A DNA stretch of 24,540 nt from Immundisolibacter sp. (GCF_041601295.1 NZ_JBFIII010000041.1:1-24540), one strand, 5' to 3'. Positions 1-8,687 are shown, numbered from the stretch's first letter. Numbers and translations: made by a program. The notes: generated by a model not told the origin, from the letters alone.

Positions 1-21
1 GAAACCCTGACCACGCACTAG
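1..21 (+). other. Possible 3' end of a convergent gene
   Basis: Frame 1 reads E-T-L-T-T-H and then a TAG stop at 19-21, sixteen bases before a strong bidirectional terminator. A convergent plus-strand gene ending here would fit the terminator placement. Six codons cannot prove coding, and no family can be named. The tail could equally be non-coding sequence. Confidence 0.2.
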
Positions 22-37
22 GCGCCAATAAGAAAAT

Positions 38-71
38 CCCGCCACCGGGAAACTCCGGTGGCGGGTTTTTT
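38..71. terminator. Bidirectional intrinsic terminator after fliK
   Basis: A perfect 11-bp stem (CCCGCCACCGG at 38-48 pairing with 55-65) has a six-base loop. It is followed on the plus strand by six T (66-71). On the minus strand it is followed by ATTTTC, from AAAAT at 33-37. It lies 33 bases beyond the fliK stop codon, so it should end the fliK transcript and also any convergent transcript entering from the left edge. Confidence 0.88.
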
Positions 72-104
72 GATGCGCTGGTAATGGCGTGGCGATGGCC
101 GTGC

Positions 105-1811
105 TCAGGCGTAAGCATCAATCAGTCCGCGGCCGATCACATAGGCTGCCGTGACCGGGGGCAAGTCTTCCCCACCCAGCCCATGAGCCACCCCGCCGCC
201 GCCAGTCCATCCCTGGCGCGATGCCTGTTGCCCGGCTTGATCCGCGTTTCCGGCGTTCTGCTGGAAAACGGCTGCCTGCCCCAGCTGCAGGCCCTGCTGC
301 GCCAAAAGCTCGCGCAACTGCGGCAGCGACTGCTGGACCGCGGCGGCGGTACCTGCATGCTGCACGTTGAAACTGACCTGTGCCGCACCGTCCGAGAAAC
401 CCAGGCGCACCTCGATCGGACCCAGTTCGCGCGGGTTCAGCTGCAAGCGGGCTTCCTGAACGCCCTGATTGACCAGCCATATGAGGCGATTGCCAAGCTC
501 ACCGGCGAAACCCGGGCTACCGGGCCGGGCCGCCACGGGCAACTCCATCGCCGTTGGCGGCAGAGCCGCCGCAGCCGGCTGCCAGGGGGGGGCGACTAGT
601 AAAGAGGCGGCCTGTGAATGACCGGCGCTCGCGCCCGCGGCGGGCGGTACGGATACAGAGTCAGCGTGCAGCGGCTGGCCTTTGTCATTGCCGATTACGG
701 CTGCGGCCACTGCAACCGTCGGTAAGCCAGTAGTGGTGGTGGACGGCTGAGCGCCCGCACCCAGGGCTATCGCACCATCCTGTTTGACGGGCACGGGCGC
801 TGCCTGGGGCTGGGCAGTTTTCGGCATGTTGGCCGACGTGGCTGTCGGCTGGGCGGACGCTCTTTGGTCGAGGGCGCCGGCCGGCAACTCGGCAACCGTG
901 GTCAACGCTGCGCTGCCATCCTGTCTGGCGGACGCTCGCTGAGGCGTAGAGACCTTCGACAGATCGGTGGCTGTGGACTGGCCGGCCGTGACCAGAGCGG
1001 CCGCGCCATCTTCCCTGACCGACGCGCCCTGAGGCTGGGCGACCGCCGGCGCCGTCGGCGTCGTAGCAGTTTGCCCTGTTGGCAGCGCCTGTCCGGGGCT
1101 TTCATCGTTGCTGACCGACGCCCGCCGCGGCGACCTGTGGATGCCGCCGTGCATTGCTTGTGCGCTCGCCGGCAAAGCCTTCTGCGCTGCGTCGGACACC
1201 CCGCCGGACGGCGCTGGCGAGGTTGCAGGAACGGGCGTTGGGGACGTTCCGCCGGACGCGGCAGTCACAACCACTGCCTGCGCGTCCGGGCTTGCCATGG
1301 ACGGCGCGGGTTCGGCCAAGACTGGCGTCACCCGGCCAGCAGCGAGGCCATCGACGGCCAGGGATTGGCCAGCGGGTAACGACGTGTCATCGACCATGCC
1401 CCGCGGCTTACCGGTCGTTGGCAGCGGCTCGCCGGACCTTTCGGCCGTCGTCGGCAGGACCGCCTTTGCCTCGGCGACCTGTTCGAGTGCGTGCATCACG
1501 GTGGCGTCTGCTACGGTTGAAGGCGCAGGCGGCGGGCTGCTCGGGGTCGACACCGGGACCGCAGGCGCGCCGTCAGGCAGCGGGCCTGAGTCTGAGTCTG
1601 AGTGTGGTGTCAGTCGGGCTGAGCCCGCGCCCGGGACCGGCGACGAGCTGCCGTCCTTGGCCGGCAACACCTTGCCGGATACCGTGCTCGACGGGCGCCC
1701 CATGGCGTGCTCCATAGCGGCCGGGAAAACACCGTCAGCCGCCGGGTCGTCGGCCGCCGCCGGCGCACTCGCCACAGCACCAGTCGCCAGAGGCCTTACT
1801 GCATCGACCAT
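105..1811 (-). CDS. fliK: Flagellar hook-length control protein FliK
   Basis: This is the exported molecular ruler that sets hook length and switches the export gate from hook to filament substrates. The 568-aa protein has a long N-terminal and central region rich in Ala, Pro, Thr, Ser and Gln. That is typical of the disordered ruler part and contains imperfect repeats around an R/K-Q/E-D-G-x-x-A-L core. The conserved C-terminal Flg_hook domain lies at roughly residues 430-525 and includes ARLQLNPRELGPIEVRL and VQQSLPQLRELLAQQGL. I chose ATG 1811 because AAGGAG sits seven bases upstream; an in-frame GTG at 1841 would add ten residues but lacks such a site. fliJ lies 147 bases upstream, with a possible sigma-54 promoter in the gap. 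A run of eight C occurs in the codons for V-A-P-P-W (585-592). Assignment to FliK is firm from the C-terminal domain and the position after fliJ. Confidence 0.93.
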   Translation of the reverse strand: MVDAVRPLATGAVASAPAAADDPAADGVFPAAMEHAMGRPSSTVSGKVLPAKDGSSSPVPGAGSARLTPHSDSDSGPLPDGAPAVPVSTPSSPPPAPSTVADATVMHALEQVAEAKAVLPTTAERSGEPLPTTGKPRGMVDDTSLPAGQSLAVDGLAAGRVTPVLAEPAPSMASPDAQAVVVTAASGGTSPTPVPATSPAPSGGVSDAAQKALPASAQAMHGGIHRSPRRASVSNDESPGQALPTGQTATTPTAPAVAQPQGASVREDGAAALVTAGQSTATDLSKVSTPQRASARQDGSAALTTVAELPAGALDQRASAQPTATSANMPKTAQPQAAPVPVKQDGAIALGAGAQPSTTTTGLPTVAVAAAVIGNDKGQPLHADSVSVPPAAGASAGHSQAASLLVAPPWQPAAAALPPTAMELPVAARPGSPGFAGELGNRLIWLVNQGVQEARLQLNPRELGPIEVRLGFSDGAAQVSFNVQHAGTAAAVQQSLPQLRELLAQQGLQLGQAAVFQQNAGNADQAGQQASRQGWTGGGGVAHGLGGEDLPPVTAAYVIGRGLIDAYA

Positions 1812-1905
1812 TTCACGCTCCTTGTCATCGTCTGGAATCACACAATCGCCAGCGTCGGCGGCAGACGCGTCTATGAGGCCCTTGTGCTGTATCGACTAAA
1901 GACAA

Positions 1906-1922
1906 TGCACACAGCGGGCCAA
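1906..1922 (-). promoter_or_regulatory. Candidate sigma-54 promoter for fliK
   Basis: The minus strand reads TTGGCCCG, four bases, then GTGCA. The invariant GG (1920-1919) and GC (1908-1907) have the required spacing. Compared with TGGCACG-N4-TTGCW, one base differs in each box. Transcription would start near 1895, about 85 bases before the fliK ATG. It sits in the otherwise unexplained fliJ-fliK gap, which supports a separate fliK transcript activated by FleQ or FleR. It is a motif match only. Confidence 0.45.
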
Positions 1923-1958
1923 CTGCCGGTCCGCGCCCAACCAGCGGCGTCCACGACC

Positions 1959-2387
1959 TCAAACCGCCCGGCGACGGGTGCTCGTCCAGTCATCGAGTAC
2001 GTGTTGCTCGTTGCGCTCGACCTGCTCCCGCGCCCGAACCCGATAGCGACCGAGCAAGCGTTTCAGGCCCTCGGCCCGACGCTGACAGCGCAACACTTCC
2101 CGCGCCGCGTCGCCACACGCTTCATCCGCTTCGTGTACGGCTCGTTCCTGAGCCAAGGCCAGGCCCTCTATACGAGCCACGAACTGCTGGTGGTCGCGCA
2201 AGGTCGCCACTTCCACTGAACCGATCCGTATTCGTCGCCGGTACTCATCGGCATAACGATGCAGATCAACCAGGCGCTGCTGCTGGGCGGCGCGCTCGGC
2301 TTCGCGCAGGGCGAGCCGCTGACGTGCCTGCTGCTCGGCCTGCATCAGCAGGTCCGCCACCGGCTGCAAGCGGCCTGCCCTGCTCAC
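1959..2387 (-). CDS. fliJ: Flagellar export chaperone FliJ
   Basis: FliJ is the soluble coiled-coil stalk of the type III flagellar export ATPase. It inserts into the FliI hexamer and escorts chaperone-substrate complexes to FlhA. The 142-aa product is almost entirely helical and rich in Ala, Arg, Glu and Gln, close to the usual FliJ length of about 147. Heptad-like stretches include LALREAERAAQQQRLVDL near residues 25-42 and a second helix from about residue 85 to 125. The start is GTG, overlapping the fliI stop by four bases (GTGA), with GAGGTG about six bases upstream inside fliI. This points to translational coupling. Sequence conservation in FliJ is low, so the call rests on length, coiled-coil character and its fixed place after fliI. 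Confidence 0.88.
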   Translation of the reverse strand: MSRAGRLQPVADLLMQAEQQARQRLALREAERAAQQQRLVDLHRYADEYRRRIRIGSVEVATLRDHQQFVARIEGLALAQERAVHEADEACGDAAREVLRCQRRAEGLKRLLGRYRVRAREQVERNEQHVLDDWTSTRRRAV

Positions 2388-3730
2388 TCGCCCACCTCGC
2401 CGAGCAGGCTGTCCAGACTGGCCAGGCTATGGGCGAAATCAACGCCCTGACGCAAGTCCTGTCGCATGAAGTCGAGCAGTTGAGGGTAGCCCGCGATCGC
2501 TGCGTCCAGCAGCAGGTCGGCGCCCGCCTGGTAGGCGCCGACCGCCACCAGGTCGCGGTTCTGACGGTACGCGGAGTAAAGCTGACGAAAGCGACGCGCC
2601 GCCGCCAGCTGCCGATCGCCGGCCAGTTCCATCATCAAGCGGCTGACCGAGGCTTCCATGTCGATGGCCGGATACAGACCCGATTCGGCGATCTCGCGAC
2701 TGAGCACGATATGCCCGTCAAGGATGGCACGAGCCGAATCGGCAATCGGGTCGTTATGGTCATCGCCCTCGGTGAGCACGGTATAGAAAGCGGTAATGGA
2801 ACCGCCTCCCGCGGCATTCCCGGCGCGCTCGATCAAGGCCGGCAAACGGGCGAACACGGACGGCGGATAGCCCTTGGTGGCAGGCGGCTCACCCACCGAC
2901 AGCGCAATCTCACGCTGCGCGTGCGCGACCCGGGTCAGGGAGTCGAGCAACAACAGGACGTTCTTGCCCTGGTCACGAAAGTATTCGGCGATCGACGTCG
3001 CCAGCATGGCGCCTTGCAGGCGTTGCAGCGCCGTGGTGTCGGCCGGCGCGGTCACCACGACCGCCTTGCGTAGCCCTTCCTCACCCAGGATGGTGCTCAC
3101 GAACTCGTTCACCTCACGCCCGCGCTCGCCGATCAGGCCCACCACGGTGACGTCGGCCGCCGTGTGCCGGGTCATCATGCCCAGCAGCATGCTTTTGCCC
3201 ACCCCGCTGCCTGCAAACAGGCCAAGCCGCTGCCCACGCCCGACAGTGAGCAAGGCATTGATACTGCGTACTCCAACATCGAGCGGCTCGCGGATGGGCG
3301 GGCGCAGCAGGGGATTGACCGGCGTGCCGGTCAGCGGCACGTGTGCGGTCGCCCGCACCGGACCTTTACCATCCAGGGGCCTGCCGGCTCCATCCACTAC
3401 CCGACCCAGGAGACCCGCGCCCACGGGCGCCACGGCGCCATGGCGTAGCGGCAGTACCCGTGCGCTCGGGCCCAGTCCGTTAACCGGGTCGATCGGCATC
3501 AAGTACATGAAATCACCGGAAAAACCGACCACCTCGGCCTCGATGTCGGCCTGACCGGGCTGACGCACCGTACAACGGCTGCCAATGACCGCCGGCAGAC
3601 CAATCGCTTCCAGCGTCAAACCGACCATCCGCGTGAGCTTGCCCTCGACCTGCACCGGTTGCAGCACATGCATCTGCGCCGCGCGGGCACGCAAGCGACC
3701 GGACAGGCGCTGTTGCAGTTCGACGCTCAT
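2384..3730 (-). CDS. fliI: Flagellum-specific export ATPase FliI
   Basis: FliI hydrolyses ATP at the cytoplasmic base of the flagellum to drive unfolding and entry of export substrates. It belongs to the F1/V1 ATPase beta-like family. The 448-aa protein has an N-terminal beta-barrel region, then Walker A GLFAGSGVGKS at residues 170-180 (K179), GERGREVNEF at 201-210, and Walker B NVLLLLDSLTR ending near D263. The signature PPSVFARLPALIERAG follows. The start ATG overlaps the fliH stop in an ATGA arrangement, and the 3' end overlaps fliJ, as expected for an H-I-J complex made from one message. Length matches the family. No key residue appears missing. Confidence 0.97.
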   Translation of the reverse strand: MSVELQQRLSGRLRARAAQMHVLQPVQVEGKLTRMVGLTLEAIGLPAVIGSRCTVRQPGQADIEAEVVGFSGDFMYLMPIDPVNGLGPSARVLPLRHGAVAPVGAGLLGRVVDGAGRPLDGKGPVRATAHVPLTGTPVNPLLRPPIREPLDVGVRSINALLTVGRGQRLGLFAGSGVGKSMLLGMMTRHTAADVTVVGLIGERGREVNEFVSTILGEEGLRKAVVVTAPADTTALQRLQGAMLATSIAEYFRDQGKNVLLLLDSLTRVAHAQREIALSVGEPPATKGYPPSVFARLPALIERAGNAAGGGSITAFYTVLTEGDDHNDPIADSARAILDGHIVLSREIAESGLYPAIDMEASVSRLMMELAGDRQLAAARRFRQLYSAYRQNRDLVAVGAYQAGADLLLDAAIAGYPQLLDFMRQDLRQGVDFAHSLASLDSLLGEVGE

Positions 3731-4329
3731 GCCTCCTCATCCTCGGTCAACTGGGCAAACACCTCGGCCAGGCGGGTTTCGAGCGTCAGATCCACCTCCG
3801 ATGACTCGGTGGTGATGCGACAGCCACCCCGGTCCAGGCTGGCGTCGGCCAGCAGCTCCCAGCGGGCATCGTTGCGGCCGCGTGGCGCGGCACTGCGTAC
3901 CAGATCCATGTCCTGGGGATTCAGGTGCACGGTGATCTGACGCGCCGTCGGCGGAAGCGCTGCCACCCCTTCGCGTATCAGCTCACTGATGCGGGCCGGC
4001 ATCGCCGTCAGCTCGCGCCGTACAACCTGCCGGGCCAGGGCACAGGCCAGTTGCAGCACACTGTCCAGAACGTCCTGCTCGACGTCGGCGAGCGGCGCGG
4101 CCAGGCTATCGAACAGCCCCGCCAGGCGTGCACCGTCCGCCGCCAGCTGTTCTGCCGCTTGCTGGCGCCCGTCGGCCAGCCCCCGCTCCAGGCCTGCCGC
4201 ATAGCCAGCGGCATGACCGTCGTCATTGACGACCTGGCCCGCGCTGAAGGCTCTTGCGCCGGCCGCGGCCGCGGCCAACGCGCTATGCGTTCGCCAACGT
4301 TGAAACGCCTTACTCGACAAAGTCGCCAC
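3727..4329 (-). CDS. fliH: Flagellar assembly protein FliH (FliI regulator/stator)
   Basis: FliH binds FliI, holds it inactive in a FliH2-FliI complex, and links the ATPase to the C ring. The 200-aa product is somewhat shorter than the Escherichia coli protein (about 235). The N-terminal part is Ala-rich with an AAGYAAGLERGLADG segment typical of the glycine-spaced repeats of FliH. The C-terminal half carries the FliH/YscL-like domain with VLDSVLQLACALARQVVRREL and VHLNPQDMDLV. The start is GTG and overlaps the fliG end by 20 bases. The ribosome site is weak, so translation probably depends on coupling from fliG. Its stop overlaps the fliI start. No in-frame alternative start exists until the middle of the protein. 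Confidence 0.92.
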   Translation of the reverse strand: MATLSSKAFQRWRTHSALAAAAAGARAFSAGQVVNDDGHAAGYAAGLERGLADGRQQAAEQLAADGARLAGLFDSLAAPLADVEQDVLDSVLQLACALARQVVRRELTAMPARISELIREGVAALPPTARQITVHLNPQDMDLVRSAAPRGRNDARWELLADASLDRGGCRITTESSEVDLTLETRLAEVFAQLTEDEEA

Positions 4330-5314
4330 TCGCTTTACCCAGGCGGATGGTGCCGGCTTCCGACAGGCGCCGCGCGGCGCTGAGCATTTCCTTTTGCGCC
4401 TCCTCTACTTCGGCCAGGCGCACTGGTCCGCGCAGCTGCATATCCTCGCGCAGCATTTCGGCAGCGCGTTTGGACATGTTCTTGAAGAAACGCTCGCGAA
4501 TGACCTGATCGGCGCCCTTCAGGGCGACCAGCAGAACCTCGGGAGTGGTCTCGCGCAGCAGCGCCTGCAAGCCCTTGTCGTCAACCTCGACCAGGCTCTC
4601 GAACAGAATCAGGTTGTCCTGAATCTGTTGCTCCAGTTCCTCATCGACGCCACGCAGCTCTTCCAGCACGACGTTGCCGACTGGCGGGTCGAGACGACCG
4701 ACGATACCGGCGGCGGTCTTCACGCCGCCGACCTGTGCCGACTTGACCTGCACATCGCGATAAAACTGCTGTTCGAGGATCACCCGCACCTCGTTGAGCG
4801 CGCCCGGTTGCAGCTCGTCCAAGGTGGCAATGCGCATCACGATGTCGGCGCGTAAATCGGCCGGGATAAGCCCCAGAACCAACGCCGCCTGGTCCTGTTC
4901 CATCGAGGCCAGCGCCAGCGCCGTGACCTGGGGATGCTCATCCTTCAATATGCCGGCAATGGCTTTGGGGTCCATCCACTTGAGGCTGCCCAGGCTGTCG
5001 CTGTCCTGGTCCATGACCCGGTCCAGAATGCCGCGTGCCTTTTGCTCCCCCAAGGCATTGACCATGACGTTGCGCAGGTAATCCCCAACGCCAACCGTGA
5101 GCATGCTGTCGGCTTCCACCGCCATGCCAAACTCGTCCATCACCACGTTGACCTGTTCCTGGCTGATGTTGCCCAGGCGCATCATGGCGGCGCTGATGCG
5201 CTGCACTTCCTTCGGCTCCATGTTGCGCAGCACGTCCGCCGCCTTACGCTCGCCCAGCGCCATGACCAGAATGGCGGAGCGCTCGGTGCCGCTGAGCTTG
5301 GTTACCTCAGGCAT
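4310..5314 (-). CDS. fliG: Flagellar motor switch protein FliG
   Basis: FliG sits on the MS ring, carries the rotor residues that interact with the stator, and passes the CheY signal from FliM into a change of rotation. The 334-aa length fits the family (331 in Escherichia coli). The N-terminal FliF-binding part begins LSGTERSAILVMALGE. The middle domain has the EHPQ motif in GILKDEHPQVTALALA. The C-terminal torque helix region includes LVEVDDKGLQALLRE, NMSKRAAEMLREDM and GPVRLAEVEEAQKEML, with the conserved charged residues present. The start overlaps the fliF stop by eight bases and the end overlaps fliH, consistent with coupled translation of rotor and export genes. Confidence 0.97.
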   Translation of the reverse strand: MPEVTKLSGTERSAILVMALGERKAADVLRNMEPKEVQRISAAMMRLGNISQEQVNVVMDEFGMAVEADSMLTVGVGDYLRNVMVNALGEQKARGILDRVMDQDSDSLGSLKWMDPKAIAGILKDEHPQVTALALASMEQDQAALVLGLIPADLRADIVMRIATLDELQPGALNEVRVILEQQFYRDVQVKSAQVGGVKTAAGIVGRLDPPVGNVVLEELRGVDEELEQQIQDNLILFESLVEVDDKGLQALLRETTPEVLLVALKGADQVIRERFFKNMSKRAAEMLREDMQLRGPVRLAEVEEAQKEMLSAARRLSEAGTIRLGKASGDFVE

Positions 5315-6971
5315 CGCTGGCCATCCAGTTACGCATCACCTGCATCACGCGCCGCGGATCCTGTTCGTGCAGATCCGGTAACGGCGGCGGCGATGGTGGG
5401 GCCGCGATCCGCGGGGCAGCTGGCGCCTGGCCGTGATCGCCAGCGCGGTTTCGTGGCGCCGGGCCAGCGTTGGCAATCACCATCGCGCCGGCTTGGCGCA
5501 CGCTGCGCAGCATGGGCCGCAGGACTCCAAGCAAGACCAGCGCCAAGGCACCCACACCCAACAACATGCGTCCGGCCTGCCACAACCAGGGTTGTTCCAA
5601 TATGGGGGTGGCGGTCGGCTCGGGGGCAACCTCGGTCGGCGCAAACGAGGCATTGACGACGTTGATACTGTCCCCGCGTTCGGCGTTGAACCCCACCGCG
5701 TCACGAACCAGGGCGGTATAGCGATCCAGCTCTTCCTGCGTGCGGGGCGTGCGCGTTTCCGCGCCTTCCTCGCCGGCCACCCGGCGGTCATCCACCACCA
5801 CCGCCACGGTCAGCCGCTGAACGCCGCCGCCGGCGAGCTTGGTGTGACTGATGGTGCGATCGATCTCGAAATTGCGTACTGACCGGTGATTGCGTTCTTT
5901 GGGCGTGGTGTCGGCGTTCGCCAGGGCAAGTGTCGCGGCATCACCGCTTACGGATTCACCGCCGCCTGCGGCCGGCAACGGGGTCAGGCTGCCCCCCTGC
6001 GGCGGCTGATTACTGAGTGTGCCGGGCACACCGCCACTGGCGGAGCCACCGACAGCCGTCTCGGAAGCTTCTTCCTGCGAGCTGCGCAGCACCGGATTCT
6101 CAGGCTTGTACTCCTCCTGGGTGCGTTCGGTTACCGCAAAGTCGAGCTCGGCGCTTACCTTGGCGCGCACTCCACCCGGCCCTACGACGGCCGCCAGCAG
6201 GTCCTCGATACGCCGCACGTAGTCCTGCTCGAGGCGGCGGGCATAGTCGTACTGTTCACCCGACTGGTTCAGTCCGCGCTGGCCGGCCGGGCGGGTCAGA
6301 AGATTTCCCGCCTGGTCGACCACCGTCACCTGTCGGGCGGCAAGGTCCGGCACGCTGGAAGACAACAGGTGCACGATGGCGGCCACCTGCCCCTCTTCAA
6401 TGCTGCGACCGCGATACAACTGCAACATCACCGACGCACTTGGTTTATCGCGCTCACGCACGAACACCGAACGCTCCGGAATGGCCAGATGCACCCGTGC
6501 CTGGCCCACCCCGGCCATGGCACCGATGGTGCGAGCCAGTTCGTTCTCCAGCGCATGCTGGTAGCGGGCGTTCTCCATGAAACGGCTGACCCCGAAGCCG
6601 GGATCCTGAGTCAGCATTTCAAGGCCGCTGCCGCTGCCTCTGGGCAAACCCTCGCCAGCCAGTTTCAGACGCGCGTTGTGCACCTCGGCTGACGGCACGC
6701 GCAGCGCGCCGGTGCCGACATCCAGCCGGTAGGGGATGGCCGCTTTCTCCAGCGCCGCCACGACCTGCGCCGCGTCGCGTTCTTCCAGGCTGCCGTACAG
6801 CAGGCTGAAATTGGGCGTGCGTGCCCACAACACGATGCCAATAGCGCTGGCGACGCACGCGGCAAGGGCAACCAGCAACACCGCCTGGCGCGAGGCCGGC
6901 AGCTTGATAAAGCCCTGGACCAGGGCAGCCGGAGTGCCCGGAGCAGGAACGGGTAAGGTCGATTCAGCCAT
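5307..6971 (-). CDS. fliF: Flagellar MS-ring protein FliF
   Basis: FliF forms the inner-membrane MS ring on which the rotor and export gate assemble. The 554-aa length is close to the 552 of Escherichia coli. It has an N-terminal transmembrane segment (AVLLVALAACVASAIGIVLW, about residues 29-48). The YscJ/FliF ring-building motifs follow, including AAQVVAALEKAAIPYRLD and ENARYQHALENELARTIG. A periplasmic low-complexity stretch rich in Gly and Ser comes next, then a second transmembrane segment (LLGVGALALVLLGVL). The C-terminal FliG-binding tail contains EQDPRRVMQVMRNWM. The fliF gene follows fliE after 27 bases. The Shine-Dalgarno is modest. All expected domains are present. Confidence 0.97.
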   Translation of the reverse strand: MAESTLPVPAPGTPAALVQGFIKLPASRQAVLLVALAACVASAIGIVLWARTPNFSLLYGSLEERDAAQVVAALEKAAIPYRLDVGTGALRVPSAEVHNARLKLAGEGLPRGSGSGLEMLTQDPGFGVSRFMENARYQHALENELARTIGAMAGVGQARVHLAIPERSVFVRERDKPSASVMLQLYRGRSIEEGQVAAIVHLLSSSVPDLAARQVTVVDQAGNLLTRPAGQRGLNQSGEQYDYARRLEQDYVRRIEDLLAAVVGPGGVRAKVSAELDFAVTERTQEEYKPENPVLRSSQEEASETAVGGSASGGVPGTLSNQPPQGGSLTPLPAAGGGESVSGDAATLALANADTTPKERNHRSVRNFEIDRTISHTKLAGGGVQRLTVAVVVDDRRVAGEEGAETRTPRTQEELDRYTALVRDAVGFNAERGDSINVVNASFAPTEVAPEPTATPILEQPWLWQAGRMLLGVGALALVLLGVLRPMLRSVRQAGAMVIANAGPAPRNRAGDHGQAPAAPRIAAPPSPPPLPDLHEQDPRRVMQVMRNWMASDA

Positions 6972-6998
6972 TTTCTCGATTCCCTAACAGCAGCTGGT

Positions 6999-7325
6999 TC
7001 ACACCGGCATGTTCATAACGTCCTGGTAGGCGGCCAGGAGCTTGTTGCGCACCTGAACCACCGCCTGGAATGACAGACTTGCCTTCTGGCCAGACACCAT
7101 CACCTGCGCCAGACTGACGCGCTCGTCACCCTGCTCGAAGCGGGTCGACAGATCCTTGGAGGCGCCCTGCGCTTCGTTGACCTGCTTGACCAGGTCGCCA
7201 AGCACAGCTCCAAAGCTGTTTTGCGTCGCCTCACCCGGCGCCGAGACCGGTGCGGTGGGCTGCTCCATCTGCGCACGAAGGGCACGGATCTGCCCCAGCA
7301 CCGCGTTGATCTGCAGGTCGGACAT
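6999..7325 (-). CDS. fliE: Flagellar hook-basal body protein FliE
   Basis: FliE is the small adaptor joining the MS ring and export gate to the proximal rod, and is one of the first proteins exported. The 108-aa product matches the family length (104 in Escherichia coli). It has the C-terminal signature VSLAQVMVSGQKASLSFQ followed by VRNKLLAAYQDVMNMPV. A strong AAGGAGG lies just before the ATG and overlaps the last codons of fleR. Only three bases separate the genes. I found no sigma-54 sequence in the last roughly 90 bases of fleR, so fliE may be read from the fleSR promoter. Confidence 0.96.
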   Translation of the reverse strand: MSDLQINAVLGQIRALRAQMEQPTAPVSAPGEATQNSFGAVLGDLVKQVNEAQGASKDLSTRFEQGDERVSLAQVMVSGQKASLSFQAVVQVRNKLLAAYQDVMNMPV

Positions 7326-7328
7326 GGC

Positions 7329-8684
7329 TCAAGCCTCCTTTATTTCGGCGACCGGGCTGGTACCCGGCGACGGCACTTCAAATCCTGCCTCGCGCAGCTG
7401 GGCCAGCTTGTAGCGCAGCGTGCGCTCGCTGATGCCGAGCCTGGCGGCGGCGAGCGCGCGGCGTCCATGCGCTTCACGCAGGGCGCCCAGGATCAGTTCG
7501 GCTTCGCGACCCTTCAGATCGCGATCCAGGTCACCTGGCGCAGCCGCTGGCGTGTCGGGGCTTTGCGGCGCGCAGGCCAGGTGGCTGGTCTCGATCGCGT
7601 CAGCATCCGCCAGGATCAGCGCCCGCTGGATCATGTTGTCCAGTTCGCGCACATTGCCTGGCCAGGAATAGCCAACCAGGGCACTGACCGCCGCATCGGC
7701 CAGCACCGGTGCCGGCGTGGGCCGATTCCAGTGCCTCGCCAACAGCCGCCGCACCAACGGCAGGATGTCCCCCGGCCGCTCGCGCAAAGGCGGCAGGTGT
7801 AGCGGAAATACTGCCAGGCGGTAGTAGAGGTCTTCGCGAAAACTGCCGGCGGCCACCGCGGCCTTCAGATCGCGGTTACTGGTCGCCAGCACCCGCACGT
7901 CGAGTGTCAGCAAACGCTGTCCACCCAGGCGCTCCAGCTCCCGCTCCTGCAGCACGCGCAGCAACTTCGCCTGCAAACCCAGGGGCATTTCGGAGATCTC
8001 GTCCAGCAGCAGCGTGCCACCCTGTGCCTGTTCAAACTTGCCAGCATGCGCGCTGACCGCGCCCGTGAATGCGCCCTTCTCGTAACCAAACAGCGTCGCC
8101 TCCAGCATGTTTTCAGGGATGGCGGCGCAATTGATGGCGATGAAGGGTCCGGCGTTACGTGGCGAGTGGCGGTGTATGTAGCGGGCCAGCACCTCTTTGC
8201 CAGTGCCGGACTCCCCAGTCAGCAGCACGCTCACTTCGTTGTTGGCCACCCGCGCCGCGAGCGTCAGCAAATCGCGCGAACGCGGATCCTCCGCTACCGG
8301 TTGTTCCGAATCGGGCACCTGCCCGTCAACCAGCCGCGCCACCAAACCGACCAATGCGGCCGGCTCGAACGGCTTGGCCAGATACTCAACCGCCCCGTCA
8401 CGCACCGCCTGTACGGCGCTGCGGATAGTGCCGAAGGCGGTCATCAGCACCACCGGCACTTCCGGCCGCCGTCGGCGCAGGGCATGCAATAACGCAGTAC
8501 CGTCCATCGGCTGCATTTGCACGTCACTCACCACCAACGCCGGGCGTTCGCGTTCCAGCAGCACCAGCGCGGCCGTGCCATCGGCTGCCGGCAAGCTACG
8601 ATAGCCAGCCAGGTCCAGGGTGTCGCACAGCGCCTCGCGCAATGCCACGTCGTCTTCCACCACCATCACTGCTGCGTGACTCAT
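7329..8684 (-). CDS. fleR: Sigma-54 response regulator FleR/FlrC
   Basis: FleR is the phosphorylated enhancer-binding activator of the middle (class III) flagellar genes in the Pseudomonas/Vibrio scheme. The 451-aa protein has a receiver domain (residues 1-115) with acidic D11/D12, phosphoacceptor D54, T82 and K104. The AAA+ domain follows, with Walker A GESGTGK at 157-163, the sigma-54 contact motif GAFTGA at 204-209 and Walker B LLLDEISEM. A Fis-type helix-turn-helix near the C-terminus reads AAARLGISERTLRYKLAQL. GGAGG before the ATG lies in the end of fleS, with a three-base gap, so kinase and regulator are coupled. The partner kinase is the adjacent fleS. Confidence 0.95.
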   Translation of the reverse strand: MSHAAVMVVEDDVALREALCDTLDLAGYRSLPAADGTAALVLLERERPALVVSDVQMQPMDGTALLHALRRRRPEVPVVLMTAFGTIRSAVQAVRDGAVEYLAKPFEPAALVGLVARLVDGQVPDSEQPVAEDPRSRDLLTLAARVANNEVSVLLTGESGTGKEVLARYIHRHSPRNAGPFIAINCAAIPENMLEATLFGYEKGAFTGAVSAHAGKFEQAQGGTLLLDEISEMPLGLQAKLLRVLQERELERLGGQRLLTLDVRVLATSNRDLKAAVAAGSFREDLYYRLAVFPLHLPPLRERPGDILPLVRRLLARHWNRPTPAPVLADAAVSALVGYSWPGNVRELDNMIQRALILADADAIETSHLACAPQSPDTPAAAPGDLDRDLKGREAELILGALREAHGRRALAAARLGISERTLRYKLAQLREAGFEVPSPGTSPVAEIKEA

Positions 8685-8687
8685 CGC

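Noticed and set aside
1108..1899. 263-codon plus-strand frame opposite fliK
   Set aside because: It mirrors the low-complexity Ala/Pro/Ser-rich fliK sequence and has no recognisable domain.
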